Numbered from the stretch's first letter, positions 29,914 through 41,668 are shown. The stretch: DNA of 64,000 nucleotides from Entrophospora sp. SA101 (GCA_958430865.1 CAUDNR010001613.1:16349-80348), one strand, 5' to 3'. A program made the numbers and translations. The notes: generated from the letters alone by a model not told the origin.

Positions 29914-30591
29914 AAGGATCAGACCAACCATCCAATGCTAATGTTAAATTATCATTTGAATCAAAGATTGTGTTTAATTGTGAATTAATTAATGAAGTTT
30001 CATCTATAAGTAATTTTTCTGATAAGTATTTACGAGAAGAAGGTTCATATGCAGGTCTTAATTGTTTTAAAAGTTCTATAAAAAATGGATTTTCAACTAC
30101 ATTCCATGGTATACCACAACAGATGAAAGCCAATAATAATGATTTATTAATTGAATATTTTCTTTGATCAGTTAGAACAGCGCTTTCATAAAATTTTGAC
30201 AAAGGGGTTTGAGCATTTTGTTTTTTGACTATTTTACTGCTTTGTTGATTAATTCCATCTAAATAAAAATGAGAAATAGAATAATGACAACTAGGGCATT
30301 CATTTGCTAAATGAGCTTTGAGTTTAAAAGGTGTTCCACAATTCCAAGTTTTTGGACAATATTTACAAGATGCTGAGTAATGTCCTTTTGTTTTTTCCTC
30401 TCCTTTAACAAATGTGACCATACATCAGATATAGGACATCCTGCTAAATGTTGGTTATTGTTGAATGAATTTTCAGATATATTATCTGAGTTTAAGTCAA
30501 CATTATGTGGTGGTGATGACAATTGAGAAGGAATAGAATTTGACATTGTGAATTTTTATTTTGTTAAAAAACAAAAAATCAGTAAATTTTC
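29914..30591 (-). mobile_element. Fragment of the hAT element (678 bp)
   Basis: Identical to 27829-28506: the transposase start, the frameshifted BED finger and the core up to LALDGWSDP, then an abrupt switch to unrelated DNA on both sides. No terminal repeats. It shares the same missing T in the finger. It is either a deletion derivative or a mis-joined contig end. Confidence 0.85.
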
Positions 30592-30911
30592 AGCATGATA
30601 GAAGTTCGATTTATCACATTTATCACTTTGTGACGATCTTGAAATTATGTTGCGCGACTATATAATTTTAAAGTAGATTGTATATGTAAAATCATGTTTT
30701 CAATTGACAAAAAAATTGTTTACATAATAATTTTCAAATAAACTTCGTAATTATATGCGAGATTAAAAAAAATGTATAGTTTCTACTTGTGGCATCTCTA
30801 ATGAAATAATTTTCACAAATTTTTACTAGAAGCGAAGGAATTTTAAATAGTAACTTCACTTTATTAAAAAACAACTTTTTCCCAATACAATCACAGATGA
30901 GACACTACCAT
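30592..30911. other. No gene recognised
   Basis: AT-rich DNA between the hAT fragment and the second gap. Confidence 0.5.
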
Positions 30912-30921
30912 NNNNNNNNNN
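30912..30921. other. 10-N scaffold gap
   Basis: Ten N bases. Duplicated copy C starts at the very next base, so a contig boundary coincides with a duplication boundary. Confidence 0.99.
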
Positions 30922-32206
30922 TCCAGCTCAGGCTAAAAGGCTAAAATATCAATTAATTAATTAATCAAAAGAAAAACATAATAATAATAACAATAGCAAT
31001 AACAATAACAATAACAATAACAATAATAATGATATACCTTGAACATCCATTCATATTCATTGTTCTTATTAAAAGTTCCTTTTTGTAACCATTTAAGCTT
31101 GAGAGTAAATTTTGTACCAATTTCTTGTAGTTCTACTTTATCTTTACTTTGAAAATTATATCTATTTATTTTTTATTATTTTTTTTTTTTGTTTTGTTTT
31201 ATGGTTGTTCAGTTTTGTCTACCTGTGATGTCTAAAAATATAAAATCCCTTTGATTGTGAAATGTAGCAACCTGTCTTCCTTGAAACTGTGGCACATGAG
31301 GAAATAAGCTTGAAACCATCTACTGATAGTATGAACAAGCCTTGTATTAAAATTATTCAATATTAATTCTGGTTTATGATTTGAAGATCTTCCATGTCCC
31401 TTGATTAGCACATTTTATTATAAGAAGATATATACAGGTGAGATAGTGCTCTTTTATCTTCATACTATAAAAAAATAACAACTAAATCTTACATAAATTT
31501 CATGACTTAATTTCACATTTGTTAGCCTGAAATAAGGAGTTGGCCCATTTGGTAAATGCATTAAAGCCATTGAATCTGATTTCATAAATTCACCCAATAA
31601 AAAATAATTAAATATAATTAATATATTAAATACACATTAATAATAACAACAATAATAAATAGACCAATTACATGATGATTTCTTATTTTCATTGATAAAT
31701 AACAAATCAGTGAGTTCTCTATTTTTTACAAAATTCTATAATTTGCCCAACTGTGAATTTTTTATTCCTTTGACGTATTGACTGTTCGGAAATACGTCAA
31801 CTAGTTCAGATGCAAACCAATAAATAACTAGACTTTGATAGTAGTTATCAACATCTTTGTGATAATCCATCTTGAAAATATTTCGAAAATTCATCAGACA
31901 CTTCCTCCTCAAAAACCTCATCATCGTCCACTCCAATAATTGTTTCATCTACTTCTCGAGTATTATCAAGAGTTTTTGGTACATTTTTCTTCAATCTTGC
32001 CTTATAATAGTAATGATGATCATGAATATACTTATGAATATATGGTGGAATAAATAATAATATTTTTTTTCTCGGGATCTTTTTCCTCTTCCTCTCGTAA
32101 TTTTAACCTCCTTTTCCATTTTTTCGATATTTTTTTCCTGTTTTTTTCTAGTGTAGTCACCTTTTTTTGTCCTATATTTTATTTTAGGAGTAGTTGTCCG
32201 GCCCAT
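30922..32206 (-). pseudogene. RPF1 pseudogene, copy C, last codons missing
   Basis: Same as 3440-4752 but cut by the gap inside the last exon, so the C-terminal TSRRKFFL and stop are lost. Confidence 0.75.
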
Positions 32207-33229
32207 TTTATTATTATTATTACTATTACCATTACTATTTTTATTTTTATTTACTATTTTTATTTATTTTGAGAAAAAATTTCTATTTGTATGATTTATA
32301 ATGTAAATTTTACAAAAAAATAATTAACGACACCGTGAAAATTCTAATAATAATAATATTTAAGAATAGAAGATTAATATGGTTTTTTTTATTTTAAAAC
32401 TACGGAATATTTTTTTGATTTAATAGTTTATTTAAATGAATTAGAAAGAACTAATCGAAGGATGTTCCTTAAAGAGACAAAACCATAGATTCCAGAGCTA
32501 AAGATACAAATAATTGAAGGAAAATTTATTTTTTAGACAATGTAAAAACCATTTGGAATGATCATGTAAAAGTTTATTCATTATTATTATATTGTGCATG
32601 CATTTATTATTATGAGTAAACTAAATGAAACTTGACGTAAAATTGAAAAGGAATTCGTATTCCTTCAACAATGATTAACAAATGCAGTAGTTATGATATG
32701 AATATTCATTTCGTCAAATTCGGTAATTATAATTAATATTTAGTAGGAATAATTGATTAGAATTCCATCATAGATGATGTTCCCTAATTGTGAGACGTTA
32801 CAAAGTTTCCAAGAAACCAACGAAAAAAAAAATATAAATTGGCAAAAACCATCCATAACTTTCAGAAAAAAAACTTTAACATAACAAAAAACAATATTTT
32901 ATTTAAAAAATGAATAATTTTAATAATTTATTACTATTGCCAGTTGAAATGTTAACAATGATCTTCAAAAATGTAAAATTTCCAATCTCATTAACCTTGA
33001 CGTGCAAGTTTTGGCACAAAATCTCAAAGGATCCACACTCGAGAGCCGAATGGTTGATAGAGCATTATGGTTCACATGCTTTAGTTTATGCTATTAAATT
33101 TGGTCCTGACTTTATTAGCGTTAAATTGGTGGAATGTTTGCTTGCTAAAAATATTAATTTATCGCAATATCTTGTGCAAAAATTATCTTCTAATGTTGGT
33201 AAATCCGATGAAAAATTAACTAAACTGAG

Positions 33230-33309
<80 letters not shown>

Positions 33310-33315
33310 GTAATA
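30922..33315. repeat. Duplicated segment, copy C
   Basis: Matches 3468-5861 with constant offset 27454 and no visible change. It ends in the (AAT)n tract with a different AGT interruption pattern from there on. Confidence 0.95.
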
Positions 33316-33347
33316 GTAATAGTAATAGTAATAGTAATAATAATTAA
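32910..33347 (+). pseudogene. F-box gene N-terminal half, copy C
   Basis: Residues 1-108 are identical to the gene at 5456. The Asn tract then changes to alternating Asn-Ser and stops at 33345-33347. The DNA beyond belongs to an opposite-strand dehydrogenase gene. Probable mis-join in the microsatellite. Confidence 0.8.
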
Positions 33348-33391
33348 TTTTAAGGTTCTTTCGATATCATTTTGCTTCTTCCTCTTCTTAC

Positions 33392-33953
33392 ATTAAAAAA
33401 ATTATCTTCAGGGCCAAATATTATACTTGGACGAAAGATTATCGCATCAGGACATTCTTCACGTACTGCAATTTCTCCCAACCCTACAATAAAATCAAGA
33501 TCATAATTGATGATTGATTGATTGATTAGAAAAAAAGCTCAAAAATCTAAGATCGTCATACCCTTAGTTTTGGCATAAGGAATATCACTATTAGGATCTG
33601 CACCGATAGCACTAATGTGGATTAGGCGAGCATTATTTTGGTGAGCAGCTTTGGCAACATTACGAGCACCTTGATGTTGAACATTTTCAAAAGTAATATT
33701 TTCAGAAGGTGTTTCATGCATTATTCCAGGTAAATTGATAACAAGATTTGCGTCTTTACATATTTCCGATAATTGATCTGATGATGATGATCGATCTGAC
33801 GAAATTGATATTGATACAGGTGGAAAAATTTGATTGCCTAGTAGTAATAGTAGAATGATAGATTGATGATACGTAGAAAGATAGAATGAATTAATGGAAT
33901 TAAAGCAACAGATAATCCAAATATGCAATAGTGATAAAACAATGATAATCATT

Positions 33954-33988
<35 letters not shown>

Positions 33989-34502
33989 AACAAATTACCT
34001 AATTTACGAAGATCATCAATTTTTGGATTTCGTGAAGCAATTGTGATTCTTGTATTTGGATTACTGACAAAAGCTTTTGCGATATATTTACCTATGTATA
34101 TATTACCAATGTTTTTTAATTAATTAATTAATTTGTTTTTTCTAATTATAGATCATAGATATAATAATATGTATCTTAGATAACGACGTAATACCAACCA
34201 ACAAATCCAGATCCGCCAATTATTATGACTTTTTTGAATTGATTATTATTATTTTTTATTGTTGAGAAGGTGGAGGAGGAGTTGATGGAAGTGTAAGAGA
34301 TGATATTAGTTTTAAATGAAGTTTTAAGATAGAATATCGGTGACAATAAAAAAGAGAAGGGATTTTTTGCAACAGTTTTAGATATGCAAGGATGGTGACG
34401 ATGTTTTATAATGTTTGGATTGTGGCTGATATGTTTATAATTACATTTTTGGAAATAATTTAAATTATTGTGAAATCCTAATCTTTTTAATATTGATAGC
34501 AT
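33392..34502 (-). CDS. NDUFA9-like NAD(P)-binding protein, 3' truncated
   Basis: Four exons (34502-34199, 34091-34009, 33837-33562, 33483-33392) join in frame. The N-terminus is basic and Ser/Asn-rich ([17 protein letters not shown]), consistent with a mitochondrial presequence. The Rossmann motif follows as [20 protein letters not shown] (G-x-S-G-F-V-G), then [40 protein letters not shown] with YAKTKG as the Tyr-x3-Lys pair, and [17 protein letters not shown]. This is the atypical short-chain dehydrogenase type of complex I subunit NDUFA9, which is structural rather than catalytic. The fourth exon ends at a GTAAGA donor, and 45 bases later the DNA enters the (AAT)n junction, so the last third is missing from this window. 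A ubiquinone-related Coq11 role is the alternative. Confidence 0.75.
33953..33988. repeat. (ATG)n microsatellite
   Basis: A dozen GAT/ATG units lie within intron 2 of the NDUFA9-like gene. Confidence 0.9.
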
Positions 34503-35496
34503 TAATTATTATTGTTTATAAATTATTTGAAATTAAAAATTTTAATTTTGTAACATATCTCGCAGATCAATGGAAAACCCAAATTTTTTTTTTTATCTTG
34601 AAGCATTTTGGGGGAGTAAAATTCGGGGTAAACAGATTGTAATGAATTACATGGATATCACCAAAAAAATTTTTGTTAACTTATATATCGTGTAACATTC
34701 ATTACAGCTATTGATACTTTAGAAGTTATTATTAGTTCTTTTATTAATAATATCATATCATACCAGCATTCATGCAATTAAAATTAAATAAATAATTTCA
34801 CATAAAACTAATGCACAGATCACCCCACCTTCTATGAACCTGAATGAAAGGCTAAGAATAAAATATTCTCCAGAGACCAATTTTGGGAAATTATCATTTC
34901 AATTTTAATGATCAATGTTGAAACCCATTGGTGCAGCTTCCCAGCCAGACACACTCCTAGAATCGGAAAACTCTATTGTGAGCATTATGATTCGTTAATA
35001 GATTTAAAATTCAAAAAAAGAAACAAATTGAAAAAATGCTAATACATTTGTAAATCATTTCTTAAACAGGAAAAATCCATAACCAATTTTCGAGATTCGT
35101 GTTAATATGATCGGTCGCTTGATTTTACGGTCAAGTCCATAGTTTTCCTAGTTCCCCTTACTCAATAGAATTTTCCAGATCTTTTTACAGTGTAATTTCA
35201 AAATTATGAGTTGTAGTTGTGTTCAAAAATGCAATAATTTTTACTCATCCTGTAATCATTTTAGACGAATCACATGACAAAATTATCAGTTGATATTGTC
35301 TTCAAATTTTGTTTTGATGGTAAAAGATATGTATGAAGATAAATTGTGTTAATAATGATCATGATTGAATATATTGCAAAACCTACAAGTGCTAATTTTG
35401 GAGTTTACATAGTAAACTTGTGACTTAATTTCTCATTAGCAGGGTTACTGTCAAACTAAATTTGCAAAGTTCTCTAATCAGCCAATCACAGTATGG
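34503..35496. other. No gene recognised
   Basis: Upstream side of the NDUFA9-like gene. AT-rich, without a supported feature. Confidence 0.45.
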
Positions 35497-35690
35497 TATT
35501 TTTGTTAGGGAGTGATCTCGATTTAGCGGATACCAATTAAAAAACTCGGTTTTACGGATAAAGTTCAAGAACAGTTCCAAAAAAAACTTTAATAAAAGCC
35601 TTCTCAATATAGCGGATATCTCGATTTAACGGATTTTTGGAAAATTTTCCCTAATTGCCCAAACTATCTGCTAAATCAAGATTCACTGTG
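35497..35690. mobile_element. Degenerate pogo/Tigger-like short element
   Basis: The left side reads CAGTATGG ... CTCGATTTAGCGGATA. The right side, read in reverse, is CAGTGAATCTTGATTTAGCA. Words of the type CTCGATTTAACGGAT recur inside. CAGT ends with CTCGATATAGCGGA words are typical of pogo/Tigger-type terminal repeats. The match is imperfect and the target site is unclear. Confidence 0.45.
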
Positions 35691-35958
35691 TATAGTGCTA
35701 ATCACAAGTACTCATCCAATAAAAATACCCTTTCCTAAAAAGGATATTCAGCAAGATAGAGAAAACTTTTTGAAAAATCTAATACTAATCATCATTTGTT
35801 TATCTTAAGTAAAGTATAAACTGACATTGGATTTTTCAGTTCGGTTGCATAGAACCTGAGATATATCGTTTTAAAGTTCAAGCTAAATTACTATGTTTAC
35901 TATGTTTGAAAGGCCAAATTGCAACATTGGACTAAACTCGTATGCAAACAGTTGCCTG

Positions 35959-36062
35959 CAGTATAAGCCTCGTTCCAACGGAATTGCTGGACATATTAAT
36001 ATTAATATTAATATAATTTAAAATCCGTTGAAACGAAGTCCGTTGAAACAAAGGTTATACTG
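35959..36062. mobile_element. 104-bp inverted-repeat element (MITE)
   Basis: The ends CAGTATAAGCCTCGTTCCAA and, in reverse, CAGTATAACCTTTGTTTCAA align over about 24 bases with 4 mismatches and both continue CGGA. The centre is an AT-rich TTAATA run. CAGT ends fit the Tc1/mariner-pogo group, but no TA target duplication is clear. Confidence 0.65.
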
Positions 36063-36310
36063 TAATGTGGATCATTTGAAAACTTGAATTCAGAAAACCT
36101 TTTACCAAATTTGGAAAGATAATTAGGTTTTTAAAAATTGAAACAAATTGGATGTGTACTTGTGATCAGTACATACCGTAATAATAAATCAGATGATTAA
36201 GTAGGTGGTAGTGAGTCAAGTAAATCACGTATGGCGACCATTCCTTAAATATATGGTCACAGAGGCTCAACCTTGCCAATTAAAGGGACTCGTGTGATTT
36301 ATGATGCTTA

Positions 36311-36587
36311 GGCCGTTCAAATTTAATTATTCGTTTAACATCACCCGATTTTCAAAATTTCAAACAATTATCAAACACGTGTTTTAAACGTGTAACAAAA
36401 TATTCAAACTTTATTATAAACCACGTGACTTTTGTATGCAACAAACCATTTTTGGAAAAATAATTTTTCTCTGCCGATCACTAGTGATTAAAGGCTTTTC
36501 ATTGGTGTTTATTTTGTTTGTTTTCTCCCCCTCTCTTAATTTTCAAAAAAAAAAGGATGTTAAACAAATAATTAAATTCGAACAGTC
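36311..36587. mobile_element. 277-bp MITE, Harbinger-like, TTA target site
   Basis: The termini GGCCGTTCAAATTTAATTAT and, in reverse, GACTGTTCGAATTTAATTAT continue to TTTAACATC on both sides, giving about 32 bases of inverted repeat with few mismatches. TTA stands at 36308-36310 and 36588-36590, a 3-base target duplication as in PIF/Harbinger elements. No coding capacity. Confidence 0.75.
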
Positions 36588-36595
36588 TTAGGTTT

Positions 36596-36699
36596 GTATT
36601 CACGAATACCGTAATGAGGTCACACTGGGTCACACACTATTAAAAATCAAGTGTTTCAAGTGTGTAACCCCCTTAACGATTCATGGTATTCATGAATAC
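36596..36699. mobile_element. 104-bp palindromic element
   Basis: GTATTCACGAATACC at the left and GTATTCATGAATACC, in reverse, at the right. Internal words GTCACACTGGGTCACACAC and GTGTGTAACCC extend the inverted symmetry. It begins 6 bases after the target site of the previous MITE. Confidence 0.6.
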
Positions 36700-37984
36700 A
36701 ATTTGTTTTTTTGGTCTCGCATTTCAATTTACAAGTCCAATAAAAAGTTGAGAGACAGGTGTCTGTACTATAGAAAAACTTCGAGGGCGTTATTAATAAA
36801 TTTTTTAGTTGAAGTTCATTATCAAATTACTAAAATTTGGAACATAAATTCATAAAATTGGTGTTTGGATACAAATTTCCGTTGGCTAATGCCATATTTA
36901 GAAGTATTTACATGATCAGAAACATGATTACAGTTACACCGATCAATATTTTAAAAAGTGAACAGAAAATTACAGGGTTTCAAAATTTTCAGTGACCAAT
37001 TTAGTATTAGAAATTTTTAATTTTTTCATTGCGATAAGCTTATATTTGTTACACGTATGCGCATTTATTATTATTTAATTTTTTGTATATTTTGTATATT
37101 CTTTGTATATATAGAGAATAAAAATTTGTAATTATTGGTTGAACTTCTTTCTCGTGTAATATTAGCAAAATTTCTGAATTCCGTGCAAAAATCTGCGTGT
37201 ATAAATAACATTTGTGACAATTTCCCACATTATTTATTTATGCAATGTGCAATATAATAATAACCGAAATGAAATAGAATGAACAGAGTTTAACAAATAA
37301 AAATGCATTTTCCTTTGTCAAAAAGAGAAAAATCCCAATTGAAAAGTAAAAATTGCCAAATTTAATTTTGCCTGACTCGAGAATTAAATTCTTGCGGAAT
37401 AATTTATCATATAAAAAAGAATTCTAAAATGAATACAAATGAAAATTAAAAAAGACGAATTTCATTTCTTTATTTATTTTTTTTATTTGTTGTTTATATC
37501 AAATGTCAACAAAAATTTCCATGTTGTGATGATGTTAAAATACGTTTAAAAATAAAAAACCTTTTTACTTTCTCATTGTAATTTAAAAAGGAATTGATAA
37601 TAATAATATCATTTACGGTTGAAAATTAATTTATTATTATTATTGTGATCATTTCATCAATCATACATTAAGATAATAAATAGTATATATATAACTGCAT
37701 TACGACTCATATTCATTCATACACAACACATTCCTCTTACTCACTAATGCTAAATAGATAAATTTTGACTAAACTTTTTAATACCAATAACCGATAAATA
37801 TTATATTTGAAAATATTTTTATTTGAAAAAAAAAAGGTTATTTTTTTTTTTTCTTAAAGAAATTAAAAAACTTTTTCAAATTAAAAAAATTAAAATAGAT
37901 TTTAAAAATTTTCTCTTCGTCTAACCGGCTTTTAGGCGTGTTATAATCATAATCATAATCATCTTATAGAAATACATTTATATA
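36700..37984. promoter_or_regulatory. Upstream region of the arrestin gene
   Basis: AT-rich and without coding signal. A TATATATATAA element at 37684-37694 lies about 290 bases before the ATG. Repeated AATCAT units (37944-37965) lie in the probable leader. Confidence 0.35.
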
Positions 37985-40756
37985 ATGTCACGCTCACCAA
38001 CAAATTCCCTTAGCGGTGGGTATAATCATGAAACTATTTTAAATCTTTATTCAATAACACCAAATAATAATAATAATAATTACGACAACAACAATAATCG
38101 AAATGGTTCCTCGACATCTTTAGATCAAACAAATAGTATCAAGAGTAATGCTAGTAGTACGAGTGGTGGGGATAATTCTATTACCATCAAAAATTATAAA
38201 TGTCCAGATTCAAAAGATTACTTGAGAAGGCACAAATCCGTTACATTTTCTTACTTGTCAGATCCTAATAATTCCAGTTCATTTCAGCTGGGAAATCTTA
38301 ACGATTCTGACACCTTCATAGTTGGCGTGCTACATTTAAAATATTCAAAACCAACACATATTAAAAATGTATGTTTGTCTTTGAAAGGTGTTGAGAAAAC
38401 TTCTTGGCATAAGGCTCAGGCAAGAACAAAAGTTGTTTATGGTGGTGAACATGTTCTTGTGGACCAGACTAATAAAATAAAGGAGTTTGGAGATGGTCAG
38501 GAGGTGGAAGAATTGGAAATCCCTTTCAAAATCCAATTACCCTACAATTTGCCAGAAACTATTGTTACAGAAACTGGTTCGATAACTTATGTTCTACGAG
38601 CCACCGTCAACTTTAAGTCTTTGTTACATCCACCAAATGTTACCAAAATAAAATGTCCTTTGAAACGTGTCATTGAAATTGATCATCAAAATCTTCCCCC
38701 CTATAAATTATCTGGCAATAGTAGTAAGTTTAATAGTGTAAGTGGTATCAATAGTCGTAATAACAACAATGATGATGCAATTGAATATGTAATTATGTTA
38801 CCTCCAAATAAAAATCTTAGCCTGGGCAGTCGCATAACGATACCAATGATGTTAAGATTGTTAAGACAAGGAATTAGTGTCGATAGAGTCGAAATATCAT
38901 TAAAGACATGCATGGATTTTCAATCAAATAATCATGACGTAACTAAACATGAAGAAATAAATTATCCAGATATAAAAATACAACAATCAGAATTACAATT
39001 TAGTCAACCTGTAATTATCAATAATGTTAATAATGGTATGGCCCAATATCAACATTATGGTGAATGTCATCATAATTTTAATTTATTCATCCCAACTAAA
39101 ATACAACCAACTTATCAAGGAAGATATATTGGAATAAGTCATCAATTATATATAAAGATTTCTTTATGGGGATTTGAAAAAGATATAGATATCGAGGAAA
39201 GTGTTAGAATCGCTAATATCATTGATAAAAATTTTAATGATTCACCTTCACCCAAAAATGTTATTAATGATAGATCATCATCATTGTCAATGAATTCAAC
39301 ACCTGCCCGTCCTTCATCTCCATCATCGCCTCCACCACCTCATCCTAATTCACAAACACCTTTTAGAATACCATCAGTGTCACCAACAAGTTCATTGCCA
39401 CCAACAAATTCATTGCCACCGGAGCATTTAATCAATCAACAACATCTTTTACAGAAAATCTTGAGTGACCCTTATTTGATGAGTGCGATTTATGCAAATA
39501 ATAATAATCCTGGATTTCTTCCAAATCAATATTTTCCTCAATTTCCACTTCATCCTCATCATTACAATTTATTGCCCAATCAGATTCCTCCACAATTAAT
39601 TCCACCACATCTTAATCATCCACATAATAGTTTACAATTTCACCCATCCCTCAATAATAGTGGTAGTAACAATTTACAACGTCACTCATCCCTCAATCAT
39701 ATCAATAATCGTAATAATCATAATAACAATGATAATGATGATGATGATAATAATAATCAATTACCACCATTTCAAAATAATTATCAACAACAACAACAAA
39801 CTATATTAGCATTACATGATTATCATCAACAGCAATTAAATTTACAACGTCAATTAGAACAACTTGATCCTAATAACATCGGTGTGTTTGATCAAGCTAC
39901 TAATGCTGCTGCTGGCCAACCATTAGTTTATCCACTGGCAACACAACCGATGTCTCATCAATCAATGTCATCAGCATCACCATCTTTAAACTCTTCATCT
40001 GCGTCATCATTTTATAACCAAGCTCCACCTACTCCACCTAATAATAATAATAATCATCAACGTCAACCTTCACATGAACAGCTTTATCGTCGTCAATCAC
40101 AAGTCTCAATTGAAAATTATTTGAGAAGTATCACTTGCGATGGTAATTCTTCTTACGATAACTATAGTCATAGTAATAATGACAATAATGGTAATGAAGT
40201 ATTTGGTTCTGGTGTTGGAGACGTTCCTTCTGATCAGAATCAAAAGAGATTTTCAGATCCTATACCACAAACTTCTTCCATAAACTGCAACAACAATACT
40301 GCTAACGCCACAAGTGAAAAAAATAGTCCTAGTGTTAATGTTAGTTCACATTGTAAATTAACACCATCGGCTTCACCGACAAACGAGAATTTCTTAGAAA
40401 CACAAGATAAGAATAGATCAAGTTTATTAAGCAACGCTAATAGTGTTTGTGAATCGATTAAAACTCTGTCAATCAGTGATAACGATAAAAGTAAAGGTGA
40501 AAAGGCAGACGATAATGGAAACAATGGGCATGAGTTAAATGACACGCTATCGAATGTAACTATAATAACTGCTAGATATACTCCATCACCATATCCAACT
40601 AGTCTTTCTCTGCCACCTTATCGTCATGCAAATACTGCCACTTTGACAACTGTGACTTCTTCAGAGTATAATACTAATAATAATAATAATCATGGTAATG
40701 GGAATGGGAATCTGGACAATAATGATGGTAATAATAAAAATGGTTTAAAATCATAA
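37985..40756 (+). CDS. Alpha-arrestin-like protein, 923 aa
   Basis: A single exon. After a low-complexity Asn/Ser N-terminus, residues about 90-230 form the arrestin N domain (GVLHLKYSKPTHIKNVCLSL, VEELEIPFKIQLPYNLPETI, GSITYVLRATVNF). Residues about 265-405 form the C domain (VIMLPPNKNLSLGSRITIPM, VDRVEISLKT, GISHQLYIKISLWG). The remaining ~500 residues are a disordered Pro/Ser/Asn/Gln-rich tail. Fungal alpha-arrestins act as adaptors that bring HECT ligases such as Rsp5 to plasma-membrane transporters. The tail has Pro-Tyr motifs (LPPYRH, PSPYPTS) but I see no canonical PPxY. Length and tail are typical of the family. No copy elsewhere in the window. Confidence 0.85.
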   Translation: MSRSPTNSLSGGYNHETILNLYSITPNNNNNNYDNNNNRNGSSTSLDQTNSIKSNASSTSGGDNSITIKNYKCPDSKDYLRRHKSVTFSYLSDPNNSSSFQLGNLNDSDTFIVGVLHLKYSKPTHIKNVCLSLKGVEKTSWHKAQARTKVVYGGEHVLVDQTNKIKEFGDGQEVEELEIPFKIQLPYNLPETIVTETGSITYVLRATVNFKSLLHPPNVTKIKCPLKRVIEIDHQNLPPYKLSGNSSKFNSVSGINSRNNNNDDAIEYVIMLPPNKNLSLGSRITIPMMLRLLRQGISVDRVEISLKTCMDFQSNNHDVTKHEEINYPDIKIQQSELQFSQPVIINNVNNGMAQYQHYGECHHNFNLFIPTKIQPTYQGRYIGISHQLYIKISLWGFEKDIDIEESVRIANIIDKNFNDSPSPKNVINDRSSSLSMNSTPARPSSPSSPPPPHPNSQTPFRIPSVSPTSSLPPTNSLPPEHLINQQHLLQKILSDPYLMSAIYANNNNPGFLPNQYFPQFPLHPHHYNLLPNQIPPQLIPPHLNHPHNSLQFHPSLNNSGSNNLQRHSSLNHINNRNNHNNNDNDDDDNNNQLPPFQNNYQQQQQTILALHDYHQQQLNLQRQLEQLDPNNIGVFDQATNAAAGQPLVYPLATQPMSHQSMSSASPSLNSSSASSFYNQAPPTPPNNNNNHQRQPSHEQLYRRQSQVSIENYLRSITCDGNSSYDNYSHSNNDNNGNEVFGSGVGDVPSDQNQKRFSDPIPQTSSINCNNNTANATSEKNSPSVNVSSHCKLTPSASPTNENFLETQDKNRSSLLSNANSVCESIKTLSISDNDKSKGEKADDNGNNGHELNDTLSNVTIITARYTPSPYPTSLSLPPYRHANTATLTTVTSSEYNTNNNNNHGNGNGNLDNNDGNNKNGLKS

Positions 40757-41367
40757 GGGCTTATAAATTTTTTATTTATATTTTCAATTTTGTTTTTTAA
40801 TATTAATATATTTATATTTTTTTAATTTTTAAATATAATGTGAATATATATTGTATATAATAAATATAATTTATTTTTTATTATCAGTATAATAATTAAT
40901 TGATTTTCCTTCTGAAAAATTTCATTGAATCTATCAATACCTTTCTTGTCTCTCAACATTTTATATTATTATTACTATGCTCATCCCACCATATGACCAT
41001 TTAGACAAGCCACGCGACAAAACGACATATTATTGAGATCCTCATAAGGTGTATCATAATTATCAGGACTTGATCATTGCTGATTATAGGTTGAGGTTGA
41101 TAAAGTATGGCCATCAGTATTACCTGTGAATCAGTTATTGTCTTCTACAAGAAAATTACATATGCAATATTATATATATCTCTATCAATTTACCTTGCAT
41201 GTCAGTACTATCAAGAATAGAAGACACTTAAAAAAACTTTTTTTTTGTTAATAAGAACGAGCGAGTGAATTAATCAATTAAACCTGACCAATATTGATCA
41301 TGGATGGGTGTCACAATAGTTAATTGATTGATCCCCTCTCATCTCTTTCCAATGATTAATCAAAATA
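40757..41367. other. 3' region of the arrestin gene; no gene
   Basis: AT-rich. Nothing supported beyond a possible 3' untranslated region with AATAAA-like words at 40858-40865. Confidence 0.45.
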
Positions 41368-41541
41368 TTATTTACTGGCAGTGTAGATTGTTCCGATGTC
41401 TATTTTTTCAGGACATTTATTTATAATATCTTTCTTTAATTCCTCAACACTATTGTAAGAATTATATCTTGAACAAACATCTCCATTTAATGTAAAACTA
41501 AATTCCCGATTATAAAATGATTGCCAATATCTAAAAAAAAT

Positions 41542-41592
<51 letters not shown>

Positions 41593-41668
41593 CCATTATT
41601 TATAAATAAAATTAATACCTGTTCCATATAATTTTTCCGTATCTTTTATAATTACGTATGTAAAATTT
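41368..41668 (-). pseudogene. DNA primase small-subunit fragment (PRI1-like)
   Basis: One exon (41530-41368) reads YWQSFYNREFSLTLNGDVCS, then RYNSYNSVEELKKDI and EKIDIGTIYTASK before a stop. NREFSxTL, RYxSF-like and IDIGxxY are consecutive signatures of the eukaryotic primase catalytic subunit near its N-terminus. A possible preceding exon (41668-41619) joins in phase. The catalytic Asp residues that follow in the family are absent, so this is a non-functional fragment. It sits beside an (AAT)n run in its intron. Confidence 0.6.
41534..41592. repeat. (AAT)n microsatellite
   Basis: About 19 AAT units within the intron of the primase fragment. Confidence 0.9.
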
